Part shown: positions 51,001-62,624 of the stretch, piece by piece
How positions within the stretch are numbered: position 1 is the stretch's first letter
Layout of the letters: every line of letters starts with the position of its first letter
Assembly: GCA_018340375.1 (NCBI GenBank)
Contig: JAFFJZ010000006.1
Coordinates: 22,016,001-22,080,000 of the forward strand
Direction: 5' to 3'
Origin: Gonatopus flavifemur
Taxonomy: Eukaryota; Arthropoda; Insecta; Hymenoptera; Dryinidae
DNA: 64,000 nt
Program-made: the position numbers and the translations under genes
Notes under the pieces: model-generated
Databases searched by the model: none
Seen by the model: the letters and a program-made list of their open reading frames with translations, nothing else
Told to the model about the DNA's origin: nothing

Positions 51001-53340
51001 TAGATATAGGGGCTTTTTTTCACACTTCGAGGAAAGATTTGGTTTCGTTTTCATCGCGAAAACATACGACAGATCCGAAATTTCGGCTGAATGAATATGA
51101 GAGTTTGATATTTTTTGCCCTAAACAGGCTTTGTTGACTATAAATGAAATGATAACATCATTTGAGCCTCTTGGTACAATATCCACTGTGAAACAAAATT
51201 GTTGAATTCCAAACAAAAATGCTTGGGAATTTACAACCTCGTTTTGGAAAAATAATTTTCGAACTTTCTTTGTAGATTGGCAAACAAAAGTTGGGGAAGT
51301 TTCGAAAATCTCTGTAAAATCATGAAACTTTTTCACGATAATTTTCAAAGAAAGTTTGGCAATTTTTCACAGTGTTTGGACCATTGTCAACACTCTTGTT
51401 TCTACGTAGACTGCCGAGTCTTGGCTATCTTTCTCGCACCCAGCCACTCTCTGAACATAGAAAAGTGGAAATTTGCACTCCAACAGGGTGGAATTTTACT
51501 CAAATCTTCTCATTCGAAGCTAGAAAAGCTGCACCCTTTGTAACTTTCAAAATAATCAATGTAAGCAATCATTTACTTTGGATGTCAGATGTCAAATAAT
51601 TGTTGACAACGCTGTTGTTCGGATCACATAAAGTTTGTCTGAGAGTAGAGAATTTATTTGCATCTCTTGTTTGTGATACGAGTACATATACATTATTACT
51701 TGGGTACATTTCGCGCAATGACACGCGATGAATTTGCCATCAAGTTTTAATGAAATATCTTACCCGGGAAAAAGGATACGTCAGAAGGAGAACGAGTAAC
51801 AAGGGTGGATGAATTTGCACAAGGTTCTGTAACCTACGTGTATATCTTGAAATATAAGAAAAGATACAGTACTACTACTACCACTACAGGCACCGACTAC
51901 CACATAAAAATACATTTTCCCTGACTTTTATCCCGGCTTATAAACACCGATGAAATTACTTCACCTTCGCTTTCTCCTTCTGCTCCATCATATTGAAGAA
52001 TAAATGAAGAAGAAAAACAACACCGATATTAAAACAACGACTGTTAAAATAATTCCCTGGGAATATAATTTTGTTCTTTTTAGCATTGTTTTTAAAACCA
52101 CGTTAAGTGAGACCACTCGTCATGTGGTGACATTATTCGACGATTTTCCACTCCGTCGCAATTATAATATCTCAATTCTGCCGGGGATTCGATATTCACA
52201 TACCCGATATTTCATGCGCGGGTATCGAAGAAGTAGTTTATTCGCAGGATGCACATGTGCGTTTGAACGTTGATATTTGCATTTGCATAGGTTTTGAATG
52301 ATCTTACGGAGCACGAATCGCTCGTATAACATAGATATTCTTGAATGCTTTCTCCGGAGAGAGATGAGGAAAAGATACGAGAAGGAAGAGAGAGGGAGTA
52401 AATCAAGCGGGACTTGCAGCACCTTCGTTAATGCGACAACGAGGAGCCAGAAGTCGAGGGAGGACACACGTTCGTATGGGTTACTTGGTTAGTTGGCTTG
52501 TTTTTCTTCGTCGTGGAAATAGGTTCATTCTCTTGCCTCTTATCTTCTCCTCGCGCAGGATCAAATTTAAAGACTTACGTTGGAATTTTTCATCAGAATT
52601 ATGAAAACCGTTGATTACTAAGGTTTTTTCTTTTCTCAGAAAACCTCATCTCATCGTCTCTCTTCGTTGTGATTTTGCGACGATTTTTCTCCCCTTTTTC
52701 CAGGCCAAATCTCCCATAATTCTTAGGAAAATTACAAAAAAATACTATGAGGAAAAATAATAATTGCATACTAGAGAATAATATTCAGCGACCCAAGAAT
52801 AATATTCTTTCGAGCGTGTTATTCTCGTGATGACGATACCTTATTATTATTCTTTTTCTTCCGAAGTGGAAGGAGAATGGAAAAAAATTGATTTATCAAC
52901 CAACGCTAACAACGCTGAAATATGAAAATTTGATTATACCCTTCATGCACTTATGGATACAAGTAATTAATACGGAATTCAGACATCGTTTCGGGCGTAC
53001 GTACATGTCTATGTAAACATGTTATAGTTCTTTTGTTACGGTAGTAGATATCACCTAAAAAACCATCTCATGCCTTCAACGAGCACGTATTCACAATTTC
53101 TCAACGGCTGTGGTCGTTGGAAATTATGATGAACCCTCATATGCGGAAAATGAATTTATACGTTAGTGTGAAATAAATGAAACGTTTTTTTCCTGTTCAC
53201 GAGTTAATTAATATTGTTAAATTTTGTATAATGCGAATGATTCATGGCATTATTGAGAAAAGTTGAAGCTGATTAGAACCAAGGAGGATCAAAGGAATTG
53301 TTGTGAAAGTATTATCACATTTACTTGGGAACACTGTTAG
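48056..53340. other. Long non-coding stretch, no gene supported
   Basis: Mostly non-repetitive AT-rich sequence. 48770-48960 is richer in CpG. A TGC/TAC triplet run is at 48956-48988 and a TAC run near 51868-51888. None of the short open frames carries a family motif. Confidence 0.45.
48956..48988. repeat. TGC/TAC trinucleotide repeat
   Basis: TTACTGTTACTGCTACTGCT followed by GCTGTTGCTGCT. Confidence 0.7.
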
Positions 53341-53552
53341 AAAAACCCAGTCCAATCAGAATTTAACAACTGGCGCAGTACTGGCGGGGTACTGGCGGTC
53401 TGCACTGCAGCAGTACTGGCATTTGTTCGAAATGATAACGCTTTTCCATACTGGGTACGTGCTAGCCGACTCTTGGGGGCCCAATACTGGCACTGTACTC
53501 CGCCAGTAATGTTGTCAATATTAGCATACTTCGGTTTTTTCTGATTGGGCTT
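53341..53552. mobile_element. Inverted-repeat element with CCAATCAGAA ends and CAGTACTGGC words
   Basis: AAAAACCCAGTCCAATCAGA and inverse AAGCCCAATCAGAAAAAAC mark the ends. The interior has GCAGTACTGGCGG, GTACTGGCGG and CAATACTGGC. No ORF. Confidence 0.65.
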
Positions 53553-53662
53553 GAATTCAATACGGAATTCTTGTACGGAAATATCATGTTTTCATATTGA
53601 ACTTGATGATAATTCTTGAATTCAATATTCATGATGAAATTTCAAAATTCCTCTGAAATATA

Positions 53663-53845
53663 CACTGTAAAAAACAATTGTCGAATTCCTCACCATAATT
53701 TGTTGGACTTTTTCTTCATTTTTGAAGGATTCAACACCCAAAAAACAAGATAATTCCTCAGCGTGGTAGAAAAACATTTCCTCCACGATGAGGGAAGAAA
53801 ATCTACCAACAGTGTGAAGAAAAACTCCCCACATTTTTTACAGTG
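53663..53845. mobile_element. 183-bp CACTGTAAA-family MITE
   Basis: CACTGTAAAAAACAATTGT start and CACATTTTTTACAGTG end; shares GGATTCAACACCCAAAAAAC and AACAGTGTGAAGAAAAACTC blocks with 29588-29818. Confidence 0.75.
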
Positions 53846-54659
53846 TAACAATTGTTTATTAAATTCCACAAACATGTTATCAAAAATGAGAATTATATTA
53901 TTGGATTCAATATTTTATCATGAAGTTTATATTAATATTCTTCTCGAGTCACAGGTAGGTTTTCCTAATAACGAAGACCTATGAAATGATCGAGACAAAA
54001 TTTGAATAAATTCTATAATTCGAAATTTATCCTGAGCTCTCTCTGGATCCTCGATGAATTCCATAACGTACCTAAATTACTTGAAAGTACCTGAAAAGAG
54101 ATCCAAAGGAAATACAAAAATGCATAAGTTTCCAAGTGTCACCTGAAAATTCATCCTGACAATGGAATATGTAATGTTCCTCATTCAAACGACTTATCCC
54201 ATACAATGGTCTAATTTAATTCACCGTGTTATGAATAATTCATTCTAATTCGCCAATATATACTCTCATTCACAGAGTCAGGAGGAATATGAACTTTATA
54301 TACTAGTATATATATGAATATAAAAGATAGTACACGGTGCAAGGATAAAATATGAACTGTCGTAAATAGATGATTCATGATTCAATGGTATCAAAATGGA
54401 AAGCGATTTCAAATAATCTTCTACCCATTTATATAGCGTATATCGATTCGCTTGTAGAGAGATCGCTGGAGAATATTTTGTCAATATTCTTTTTCTTCAT
54501 TTATTTCTAATGTTTGAAATGAATATTCATGAATTGATTTGAAAATACTGCACCGAAAAAAATAATTAGTTACTCTTACTCCAAATTAGTTCCAGCAACT
54601 AGATACAGTTGTTAATTGTTGGTGACACTAAATTCAAATTTACTCATATGAAAATTTAC
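53846..54659. other. No gene or clear repeat seen
   Basis: AT-rich sequence; ATATA-rich around 54296-54325. Confidence 0.4.
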
Positions 54660-54850
54660 AATTGGCGCTAGCATGGCGCAAACCTGGAATGATAACATCA
54701 TTTTATGATTTACCTACGAATTTTTCCAATGAAGTCCCATCATCGATGACACAATGGCAATGAAACATACCATCATTGACAAACAATTGGAAATTTTGTT
54801 TGTCAATGTTGCGCCAATGATCAAAGTAAAAAATATTTAACCCAGAAATA

Positions 54851-56140
54851 CGAGGGTGGATTGATAAGTTTCCGGCCTGACCAAGAAAAACAACGTTTTT
54901 AAGAATTTTTTTTTTTATTTCTCAACATAATCTCCTCCAAGGCTGATACATTTCTCATAGCGGTGTTCTAGTCTAGTAATGCCATCTCTATAGACTGATT
55001 CGTCAAGCTCCTCAAAATACCCATTTACAGCTTCGATTACTTCTTCATTGTCCTCAAATCTCTTACCGCCAAGCCATTTTTTGAGGTTAGGAAACAGATA
55101 ATAGTCACTCGGGGCTAGGTCTGGAGAGTAGGGAGGGTGCGACATTAATTCAAACTTCAGATCGTTGATTTTAGCCATCGCAACGATTGACGTGTGCGCT
55201 GGTGCGTTATCGTGATGAAACAAGATTTTTTTCTTCGCCAGATGAGGTCGTTTGATTTTCACTTCGTGGCTCAAACGTTGCAATAAGTCTGCGTAGTATT
55301 GACCAGTGATAGTTTTACCCTTTTCAAGGTAATCAATGTATATAATACCTCTTGCATCCCAAAAAACAGTAGCCATAACCTTGTTCGCCGAAAAATTGTT
55401 TTTGCCTTCTTTGGAGTTGGTTCCCTGGTCCAATCCACTGTTTAGACTGTTCTTTGGTTTCAGGAGTGTAGTGGTGGACCCAAGTTTCGTCAACGGTTAC
55501 GAATCGACGCAAAAATTCGCTTGGATTACGCTTATACAACGCCAAATTGGCGGTAGAAATGTTCTTTCGAATCAATTTTTGGTCGACTGTTAGCAAACGC
55601 GGCACCCATCTTGCACAGAGCTTTTCCATATACAAATGTTGGTGCAAAATATTTTGTACACGTTCATATGACATCTTACAGGTCTCAGCCATCTCACGAA
55701 CTTTTAATCTGCGATCTTTCAGCACTATTTGATGGATTTTTTCGATCATATCTGGAGTTGTGACCTCAATGGGGCGTCCTGAGCGAGGCTCATCAGAGGT
55801 GCTCACACGACCCTTTTTAAACTCGGAAACCCACTGCTTAACGGTTGAATATGATGGGGAGGATGTCCCCAGTGTTGAGTCCATCTCTTCTTCAATTTCC
55901 TTCGGCGTTAACCCCTTCAAATAAAAGTATGTGATGACAGCACGATTTTCCAGCTCTTCCATTTTTACGAAAAACACAGCGGCGTCTTGGTCAGCGTGCT
56001 CTCAAAACTAAACTAACATGGCGATCGGACTGAAACTATAGCTACAAGCTATCTAAGGATGGTACTATAGAACGCCACCTCAAGGTAGGCCTAGTGGCGC
56101 CATCTCTTGGTCAGGCCGGAAACTTATCAATCCACCCTCG
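54851..56140 (-). mobile_element. Mariner element, copy 2, opposite orientation to copy 1
   Basis: 1290 bp; 36-base inverted ends (CGAGGGTGGATTGATAAGTT outermost) that match perfectly, with TA at 54849-54850 and 56141-56142. About ten residue differences from copy 1 over the shared frame. Confidence 0.95.
54915..55962 (-). pseudogene. Mariner transposase with frameshift
   Basis: Same protein as copy 1, starting at the ATG at 55960-55962. Relative to copy 1 it lacks one G in a G-run (CCC on the + strand near 55423) and one T in a T-run (near 55391-55395), so the frame is lost between D1 and D2. The upstream frame ends near 55333 and the correct frame resumes at FSANK near 55390. All three catalytic Asp codons remain, and HPPYSPD here is the canonical form. 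No functional transposase is expected without correction. Confidence 0.9.
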
Positions 56141-56351
56141 TATATAAAAAGTATGCGCATTTCGCAATTTCTGATATATGTTGTTTGAAGTCTTATTGTT
56201 TTCCTCTCATTTGTTTGTGAACACCTCGGCATCTTTTGTCGGTAAATTTTGCCATGAGAGGTAAAACCCAATGTATGTTGGCTCAGCGGTAGGAGCCCTC
56301 TAGTGTGACTCATAGTAAACAGCGATTGACTGTTCTTCCAAAGACTTACTT

Positions 56352-57087
56352 AAGGGGGGGGGGGGGGGGTAGGGGTTAATTCGATCAAAAAATAGCCTAT
56401 TTTTATGAATTTTTATTGAAAAACCAGTTGATTTAAATGAATTTATTTTAACGGGATATCATTAAGTAACATTTAAAATATATTGTGTGGAATTTTCATT
56501 GAAAACTATCCAGATATGCGCCGGTGGAAGCAATTTTTAATGAGCGCCAAAAAAAAAAGGGTTTTCCGGTGGACAACATAACTCAGGATTGCATCATCTG
56601 AAACAAAACGATCAAAAAGATTCTGTTAGTTTATGAGTTTTTCTAGGTAACCTCGTCGAGTTTTTCTTTTTTTTTCATTCAAAGTATATTTTATAACGAC
56701 TTAATTGTTGATTTTTTGCGTCAAAAATCGGTATTTTGACTTCTAAGTGCCATAAAAAATCCAAAAATTGAAAAAAAAAAACTCGACGAGGTTACCTAGA
56801 AAAACTCATAAACTAACAGAATCTTTTTGATTTTTTTGTTTCAGATGATCCAATCCTGAGTCATGTTGTCCACCGCAAAACCCTTTTTTTTTTGGCGCTC
56901 ATTAAAAATTGCTTCCACCGGCGCATATCTGGATATTTTTCAATGAAAATTTTACACAATATATTTCAAATGTTACTTAATAATATCCTGTTAGAATAAA
57001 TTCATTTAAATCCACTGGTTGTTCAATAAATATTCATAAAAATAGGCTATTTTTTGATCGAATCAACCCCCCCCCCCCCCCCCAAGC
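56352..57087. mobile_element. Foldback element with ~300-bp arms ending in a G16 / C17 run
   Basis: Left arm 56352 to about 56676 and right arm about 56768-57087 are inverse copies at about 95%, with a spacer of about 90 bases. The ends are an uninterrupted 16-G run (56354-56369) and a 17-C run (57067-57083). Shared arm blocks include CAAAAAATAGCCTATTTTTA, ATGCGCCGGTGGAAGCAATT and CTAGGTAACCTCGTCGAG. No ORF. Confidence 0.85.
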
Positions 57088-57454
57088 CTTATATATTCTT
57101 CGTATACGCGTTTGACCACTCGCGAGAAACACTTGATGAGTAACGTAGCAAAAATATTATATAGGTTGTCAGTATTGAGCCATGCTCTTACCAATGATCG
57201 GCGCTACATTGAAAGCTAATTTCTACCGAAACTAAGCCAAAGTTTGGGGCAATATTGAACCACATTTGAAATGATCCTGGCGTTGAATGGAATCTATCGT
57301 TTAGTCAATGTTGGGCCAAGAATGAGCCAAGCTTGGCGCAATTATGCCACAATAATAGGCTGACAAACGAAATCCGTCGGAGACCGACATCGGTGCAACA
57401 TTGTATTTATTGTTAATCAACATTGAAGATTTATAGATTGCCAAACCTTGTCTG

Positions 57455-58762
57455 CAGGGTTGGCACTAATGGGCCCAACCCAATTGTCCCCACTGGGTTT
57501 TTTCGGGTAAACCCACGTTGAAAAAACCCATGAAAAACCCGTGAAAACCCCACTTTATACGAGGAAAATGAATTCAATAAAAGTAATATAATTGCAAACT
57601 TTTATTCAAGCATTTATTGTATCTTCATACATATTTGTTCAAAAAATGATTGTGTTGAAGAATTCAATACTATGAAATTATTGCACACATTCATTATATC
57701 AATTATATTCGAATTTCTACATTGGAATTGAATAAATGCCATGAGAAGAAAACCATTATTAAATTATACATCTTTTTCAAGTACACTTGTAAATTAAATT
57801 TCCAACTCTTGGTGATTGAATTAAGAATTCAGTAACATGTTATTGATTTTTCAATTTTCACTACATTCCATTGCTCATAATAGTATAGGGTGGTGACTGA
57901 CATTTCAATTACATATGAATGAAAATTCAATTAATAAACTATACTGCTATGGATAATATAATATATAATGCAGTAAAGATTTAAAAATTCAATTAGATGT
58001 AACTGAATTCCTTATTCAATTAATAAAAATATGAAATCTCATTTACAAGTGCACTTGAAAAATGAATGAAATTCCAAGAAATTTTTAACAGTGATGTTAC
58101 AGTTCAACATAGAAGCATTATGTTAAGATAATAAAAACATTTGGTTGAACTGTTTGAGACTTGTTGAATATGTGAATTTAAACATAATGAAAATTCTCAA
58201 CTGTATAATGACGTTTTATATGCCAAATATAATTTAATAATTCCAGAAAAATAACAACATGAAGTTGATGGATTAATCCATTCGATTTTGAATCCAGATC
58301 AATCCAATTCCAATCATTCACTGTGAAAACTTTTTTTCAATTGCCAATGTCTTGACAATATTGAAATTAGACGCCAAAAGTTAGTGATTGAATGATGTAA
58401 TTCTTGATAGTTACTCTATGAAATATTCTTGAGAACCATTCAATCAATTTCTGATATAAAAATCAGTCGAATCAAGTTTAATCAAAACATTACTAAACTG
58501 AAACTGAGAATAGTGCATTGAGACTTATAATTGTTTCCTTCCTGAAAAAATCTACGATTAAACAAATGATTTTCATTCAAATGATTAATAATAATAATTT
58601 GTTGAACAAAAAATTCTTTTATAAATTAATAAATAGAGTCAATGTAATAAAACCCAGAAAAACCCGGGAAACCCCAATAAAGTCCTATAAAACCCGCAAA
58701 AACCCACAAAAACCCAGTGGGTTGAATTTTCAGAGGAAAAACCCGGGTTTTTGCCAACCCTG
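57455..58762. mobile_element. Non-autonomous hAT-like element (CAGGGTTGGCA ends) with perfect 8-bp TSD
   Basis: Left end CAGGGTTGGCACTAA, right end inverse CAGGGTTGGCAAAAACCCGG. CTTGTCTG is present on both sides (57447-57454 and 58763-58770). Both subterminal regions carry many AAAACCC/GGGTTTT words (ten or more at the right). The 1.2-kb interior is AT-rich and has no transposase. Confidence 0.85.
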
Positions 58763-59099
58763 CTTGTCTGTCGGCATTGGCGAAGCCCAAAAATTTTTGT
58801 AGGGGTGATTTCTCTACTCTTTAGTTGCTTTCACTAATTCAAAGTTGCCTTTACTACAGCTTTTATTACCGGCTTCTATTCTTTTATTACTCGGCACTGA
58901 TTTTCACAACTAACTTCAGTTCATTCGGTCAAATAAATTATTTTCTTCGGTGTGGTTATCACTTAAATTGAGGTATCAGGTACTCGCAGAAAGAGATGAA
59001 GAGCTCATCCACAAGGTGGTGCAAATATCCCGTTATGTGAGGAGAATTGCACCAATCGCAATGTTTCTAAAAAACACATGTATCATTGAACGTTGGATT

Positions 59100-59890
59100 T
59101 GACAATTGACCTTGCAATCATTCGCAACTCAGGAAGGGATGTTTGCTCTGTAAAAATCCTATAAATAATACGTTATAACAATGTAAAACAAAAGTGGTGC
59201 AAGTGTCCTCACTCTCCACTATTATTTTGTCATCAAAGTTCCCATGTGTGTATTGGCCAATGGCCCAATGATGGACCAAGCCTGGCACAAGACCTGCCGA
59301 GACTTGTCTTGAATAATTCACCAAACTTGGCCCAGGCTTGGGATAAATAAGATCAGGACAAGCTTGTGCCATTCACCAAACATCAAACAATACTTCTTCG
59401 TTCGCAGATATGGATGAAAAAAATAATTGATTCATATTTCAGTTCATGACTTTCTCCCTCAGAATACCGTACATGAATTAACTTAAAACGATATAAAAAA
59501 TGTGACAAGACTGGGACAAGCTTGTATGATCATTAGAAACTTTGCGTTCTTTGATATTTCAATCAATTTTGATTTTATTATTGAATTATAATTTTGATCA
59601 AAATTTAGTCAATATTGATAAACATTGTACCACTCATGTGGGCAATATTGGCACAATTGTTCTCAACGAATGCTCGATTTTTACCCTTGTGTCAAGCTTG
59701 TACCAAATGTAGTGATCATTTCAAAAATATTAACAAATGTACCATGCCTGATCATCTATTGGGAACAACGGGACAATCATGGAACAATATTGGGCCAATT
59801 GTTCTTGAGGGAGGTTTGTTTCTGACACATGTGCCAACCTTGGGACAAGCTTGGGTTTTTTTCAGTCTTGGCAATACCTGCATGGGTTAC
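59100..59890. repeat. Array of GGCCCAA / CAAGCTTG words
   Basis: GGCCCAATGATGGACCAAGC, GACAAGCTTGTGCC, GGGACAAGCTTG, TTGGGCCAATTG and GCCAACCTTGGGACAAGCTT recur in both orientations. No firm termini, no ORF with family motif. Confidence 0.4.
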
Positions 59891-59899
59891 TATACTTTC

Positions 59900-62050
59900 T
59901 ATCAATAAATAATTCTCTGCGTATTCAGATGAAGCTGAAATTGGCAGCCATAGAGCTCGCAGTTCATCATCATAAATTTTTACACAGAACTTTCATCAAA
60001 GATCCGAGTACCTGAAACGTGTAGTAGAACACTAGTTTATTGATTTTTAGTATGAACAAAGTTTCAACTACGTTCAATCAAAAGTTATAACAATCGGCTA
60101 CTGGCTGTACAGCTGCTAGTTGCCAGCTTCATGCGATGTAGAGGAAGTCTAATTGGAGGATTTTGAAACAAAAATCATTCGAATCCGTCAACTTCGCAGC
60201 TGTCGCCGGATATTTGTAACTCAAGGTAGCAAAAAATTTCCCACTGTGGACCATTGGAAATTTATAGAAAATCTCCCAAAAGAGCAACAAAACTCCCACT
60301 TCTTTGATCAACTCCATAATCTGTGTATCTACTTTCGAATCACGGAATATTCAGAGATGTTCCTTGAAATTCCTCAAGCACTTTACCAAGACTCTCTCAT
60401 GCGAAAGATTTCATTAACTTCCTACGTATCCCTTCGACTCCGCTTGGTTTTTGTTGTTTACGTAAAAAGTAGCCTCACAAATCGATGAATTACTCTTCGT
60501 TACGAGGTTTTTTTGTTTGGATCACACGTTATTTTTCTCTATTTCCGAAGTATGAACCTCGTCCCCGCGTATCGACTTCCCCCCCATCGCACCATCCATC
60601 GAGGCAACAGTTCTCATTTCGTTGATTATCCTGAATCCTCTTTCCATGATGGTTTCATTTCTGATCATTCATTGAAAGTTTTCACCGTAGTTCGAACAAG
60701 ATCACTCATCGTTTCCCTGAAACTCAGCGTGCTCGGTGGGTCGGTCGGTCAGTCCTAAAAATTACCGTTCGTTCAACACGAGCCATGTTTGCTCTCCTTT
60801 CATTCGGCCGTTCTATTTTTCAGATAGCAATTAGCTCCGTTTCATTTGCCTCTCTACACATATTAGACTGGAAACCTTTTCATCTGAAAATATAATACCC
60901 GGTAAAAATTCACAATAGGCTCTCCAAAAACAAAATGTTTTTCCAACTGAGAATTGAGATAAAAGTTTCCAATATTACTATTATTATTATTGTTATCGTG
61001 ATTATTATCGTGTAAATACAATTTTCAATTCCGAGTTTACTCGAGTTTCACGAGGCGTGACGTTTCGATAAAATATTATATATATATATTAGTTATATTC
61101 TCAAACATTGAAAATACAATTTGCCGACGAATCGAAATGTTCCCTGCAAAATGAAAATCATCAAAAATGATTGCACAGACGATGGTTTCTTTTGTCACGA
61201 AAACTGGAGAGCGAGCTCAAAGCCGAACTAATCCACATTCAAGTCACATTCGCATTTCTCGTAATATATTCGTGTTTTTTTCCTAGTCTTATTTTTCATC
61301 TTATACCCATACTTCTTTTTCTCCTCTCTCCTCAATCCTTAATCCAATTCCTCCTTTTTTCTTCTTCTTCTTCTTTTTCCTCATCTTTTTTTCCAAAGGA
61401 ATATACCGCATGTGCTTCTTGCGAATGGAGTATGGCGAAAGAGAGCATCGAGCAAAGGGACGGGGGATGTCCAAGTGAGGAAAGTTATGAAAACTTTTCA
61501 ATTCTCAGTCTTTATACGTAGCAATCGCCGTCGGAAAGTCCGTATAATATAGTTATATGCCAATGTTGCAGCGGTTTGGTACATGGATGCTTGTCTGCCA
61601 TTGGTTACTCTTGGGCCGTTTGAGTACATAAAACTAACGGAGTTGAGGAAAAATTTTACGATCGACTTATAGTGTCATATTGAGTGAGAATAAAAAGAAT
61701 GATACAAGATTGACATCGTGCTGTGACAGCAGAATTTATAGTTATTGGCTTCGTACGACGACGATAATTTCATCGATAAATGTCCGATGTGTTGCTTTTG
61801 TTCATGGATCTACTCTTTCTTTCTCCCATGGGAAGAATAAGGATTCATTTCTACGACTCAAATAAAATCCTGAAAACTGCGAAAATAGCCTCAGAGAATA
61901 TGACATGTTTTATGCAGCACTGTGCTGTCAAAGTTTATTATTATGCCAATTCTTCCAGCGAAGATCTCACGCTGTAAAAAAATTCTTTCTGAAAATTCAG
62001 AAACAAAGTTTTAGAAGAAATTTGTTTACAGTGCACTTGAAGGAAAAAAC
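59900..62050. other. No gene supported
   Basis: The open frames at 60153-60488 and 60513-60758 show no recognised motif and the first begins in GCTG-type debris. Simple repeats: ATT near 60978-61000, TA near 61077-61090, CTT near 61360-61400. Confidence 0.4.
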
Positions 62051-62056
62051 TCATTC

Positions 62057-62313
62057 ATACACTGAAAAAAAATTTATTCCAGTCAAATAAATATTTATTT
62101 GTCCTGTACCAAAGAAATATTTATTAGAATTAACAAAATATTCTTTGGAACAAAAATAATTTATTTGAATTAAATAAATGGTTTTAATCGTTTATTTGAT
62201 TCCAATAAATTATTTTGGTTCCAAAGAATACTTTGTTAATTCTAATAAATATTTCTTTGGTACAGGACAAATAAATATTTATTTGACTGGAATACATTTT
62301 TTTTTCAGTGTAT
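62057..62313. mobile_element. 257-bp near-perfect palindrome with ATACACTGAAAAAAAA ends
   Basis: The whole length folds on itself: ATTCCAGTCAAATAAATATT, TACCAAAGAAATATTTATTA and CAAAGAATACTTTGTTAATT blocks each have an inverse partner. Centre near 62187. Words AATAAATATTTATT dominate. End type matches 39253-39484. Confidence 0.85.
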
Positions 62314-62624
62314 CGGTTATAAGTCCAGGGTGGATTGATTAAACATCCCGCACGTAGAAATGCCAGTGTTAAGGCGATGGTGACGAACGCATCAATATTG
62401 AGATGGTATTGGCTACCAACGGTTGTCTGCCGATTCCGAGTCAGTATTGGTTTGATGATTAAACTGACCGTTGTTGATCAATTTCCCACCGGCACAATTT
62501 TAATGAGCAAGCGTTGGCTCCAATCCTGAATGGATCCCACACCAAGGTGAACAAATATGTCGCGCACTTTGACAAAAAATTTGATGATTTCCAGAAATTT
62601 TATCATATAACACTGTTGATTCGT
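62314..62624. other. No gene; possibly a decayed repeat
   Basis: CAGGGTGGATTGATT and AATGGATCCCACACC are not far from being inverse partners (62328 and 62530), but the match is weak. Interior words include TACCAACGGTTGTC. Confidence 0.25.

Larger units (their letters stand above)
54660..58800. repeat. Old dispersed repeat broken by three later insertions
   Basis: Host sequence remains at 54660-54848, 56143-56351, 57088-57454 and 58763-58800 and matches 34640-35290 in order and orientation. It is interrupted by mariner copy 2, the G/C-run foldback and a hAT-like element. Confidence 0.6.

Noticed and set aside
60153..60488. 111-codon frame
   Set aside because: Its first third overlaps GCTG-type repeat debris and nothing in it matches a known family.
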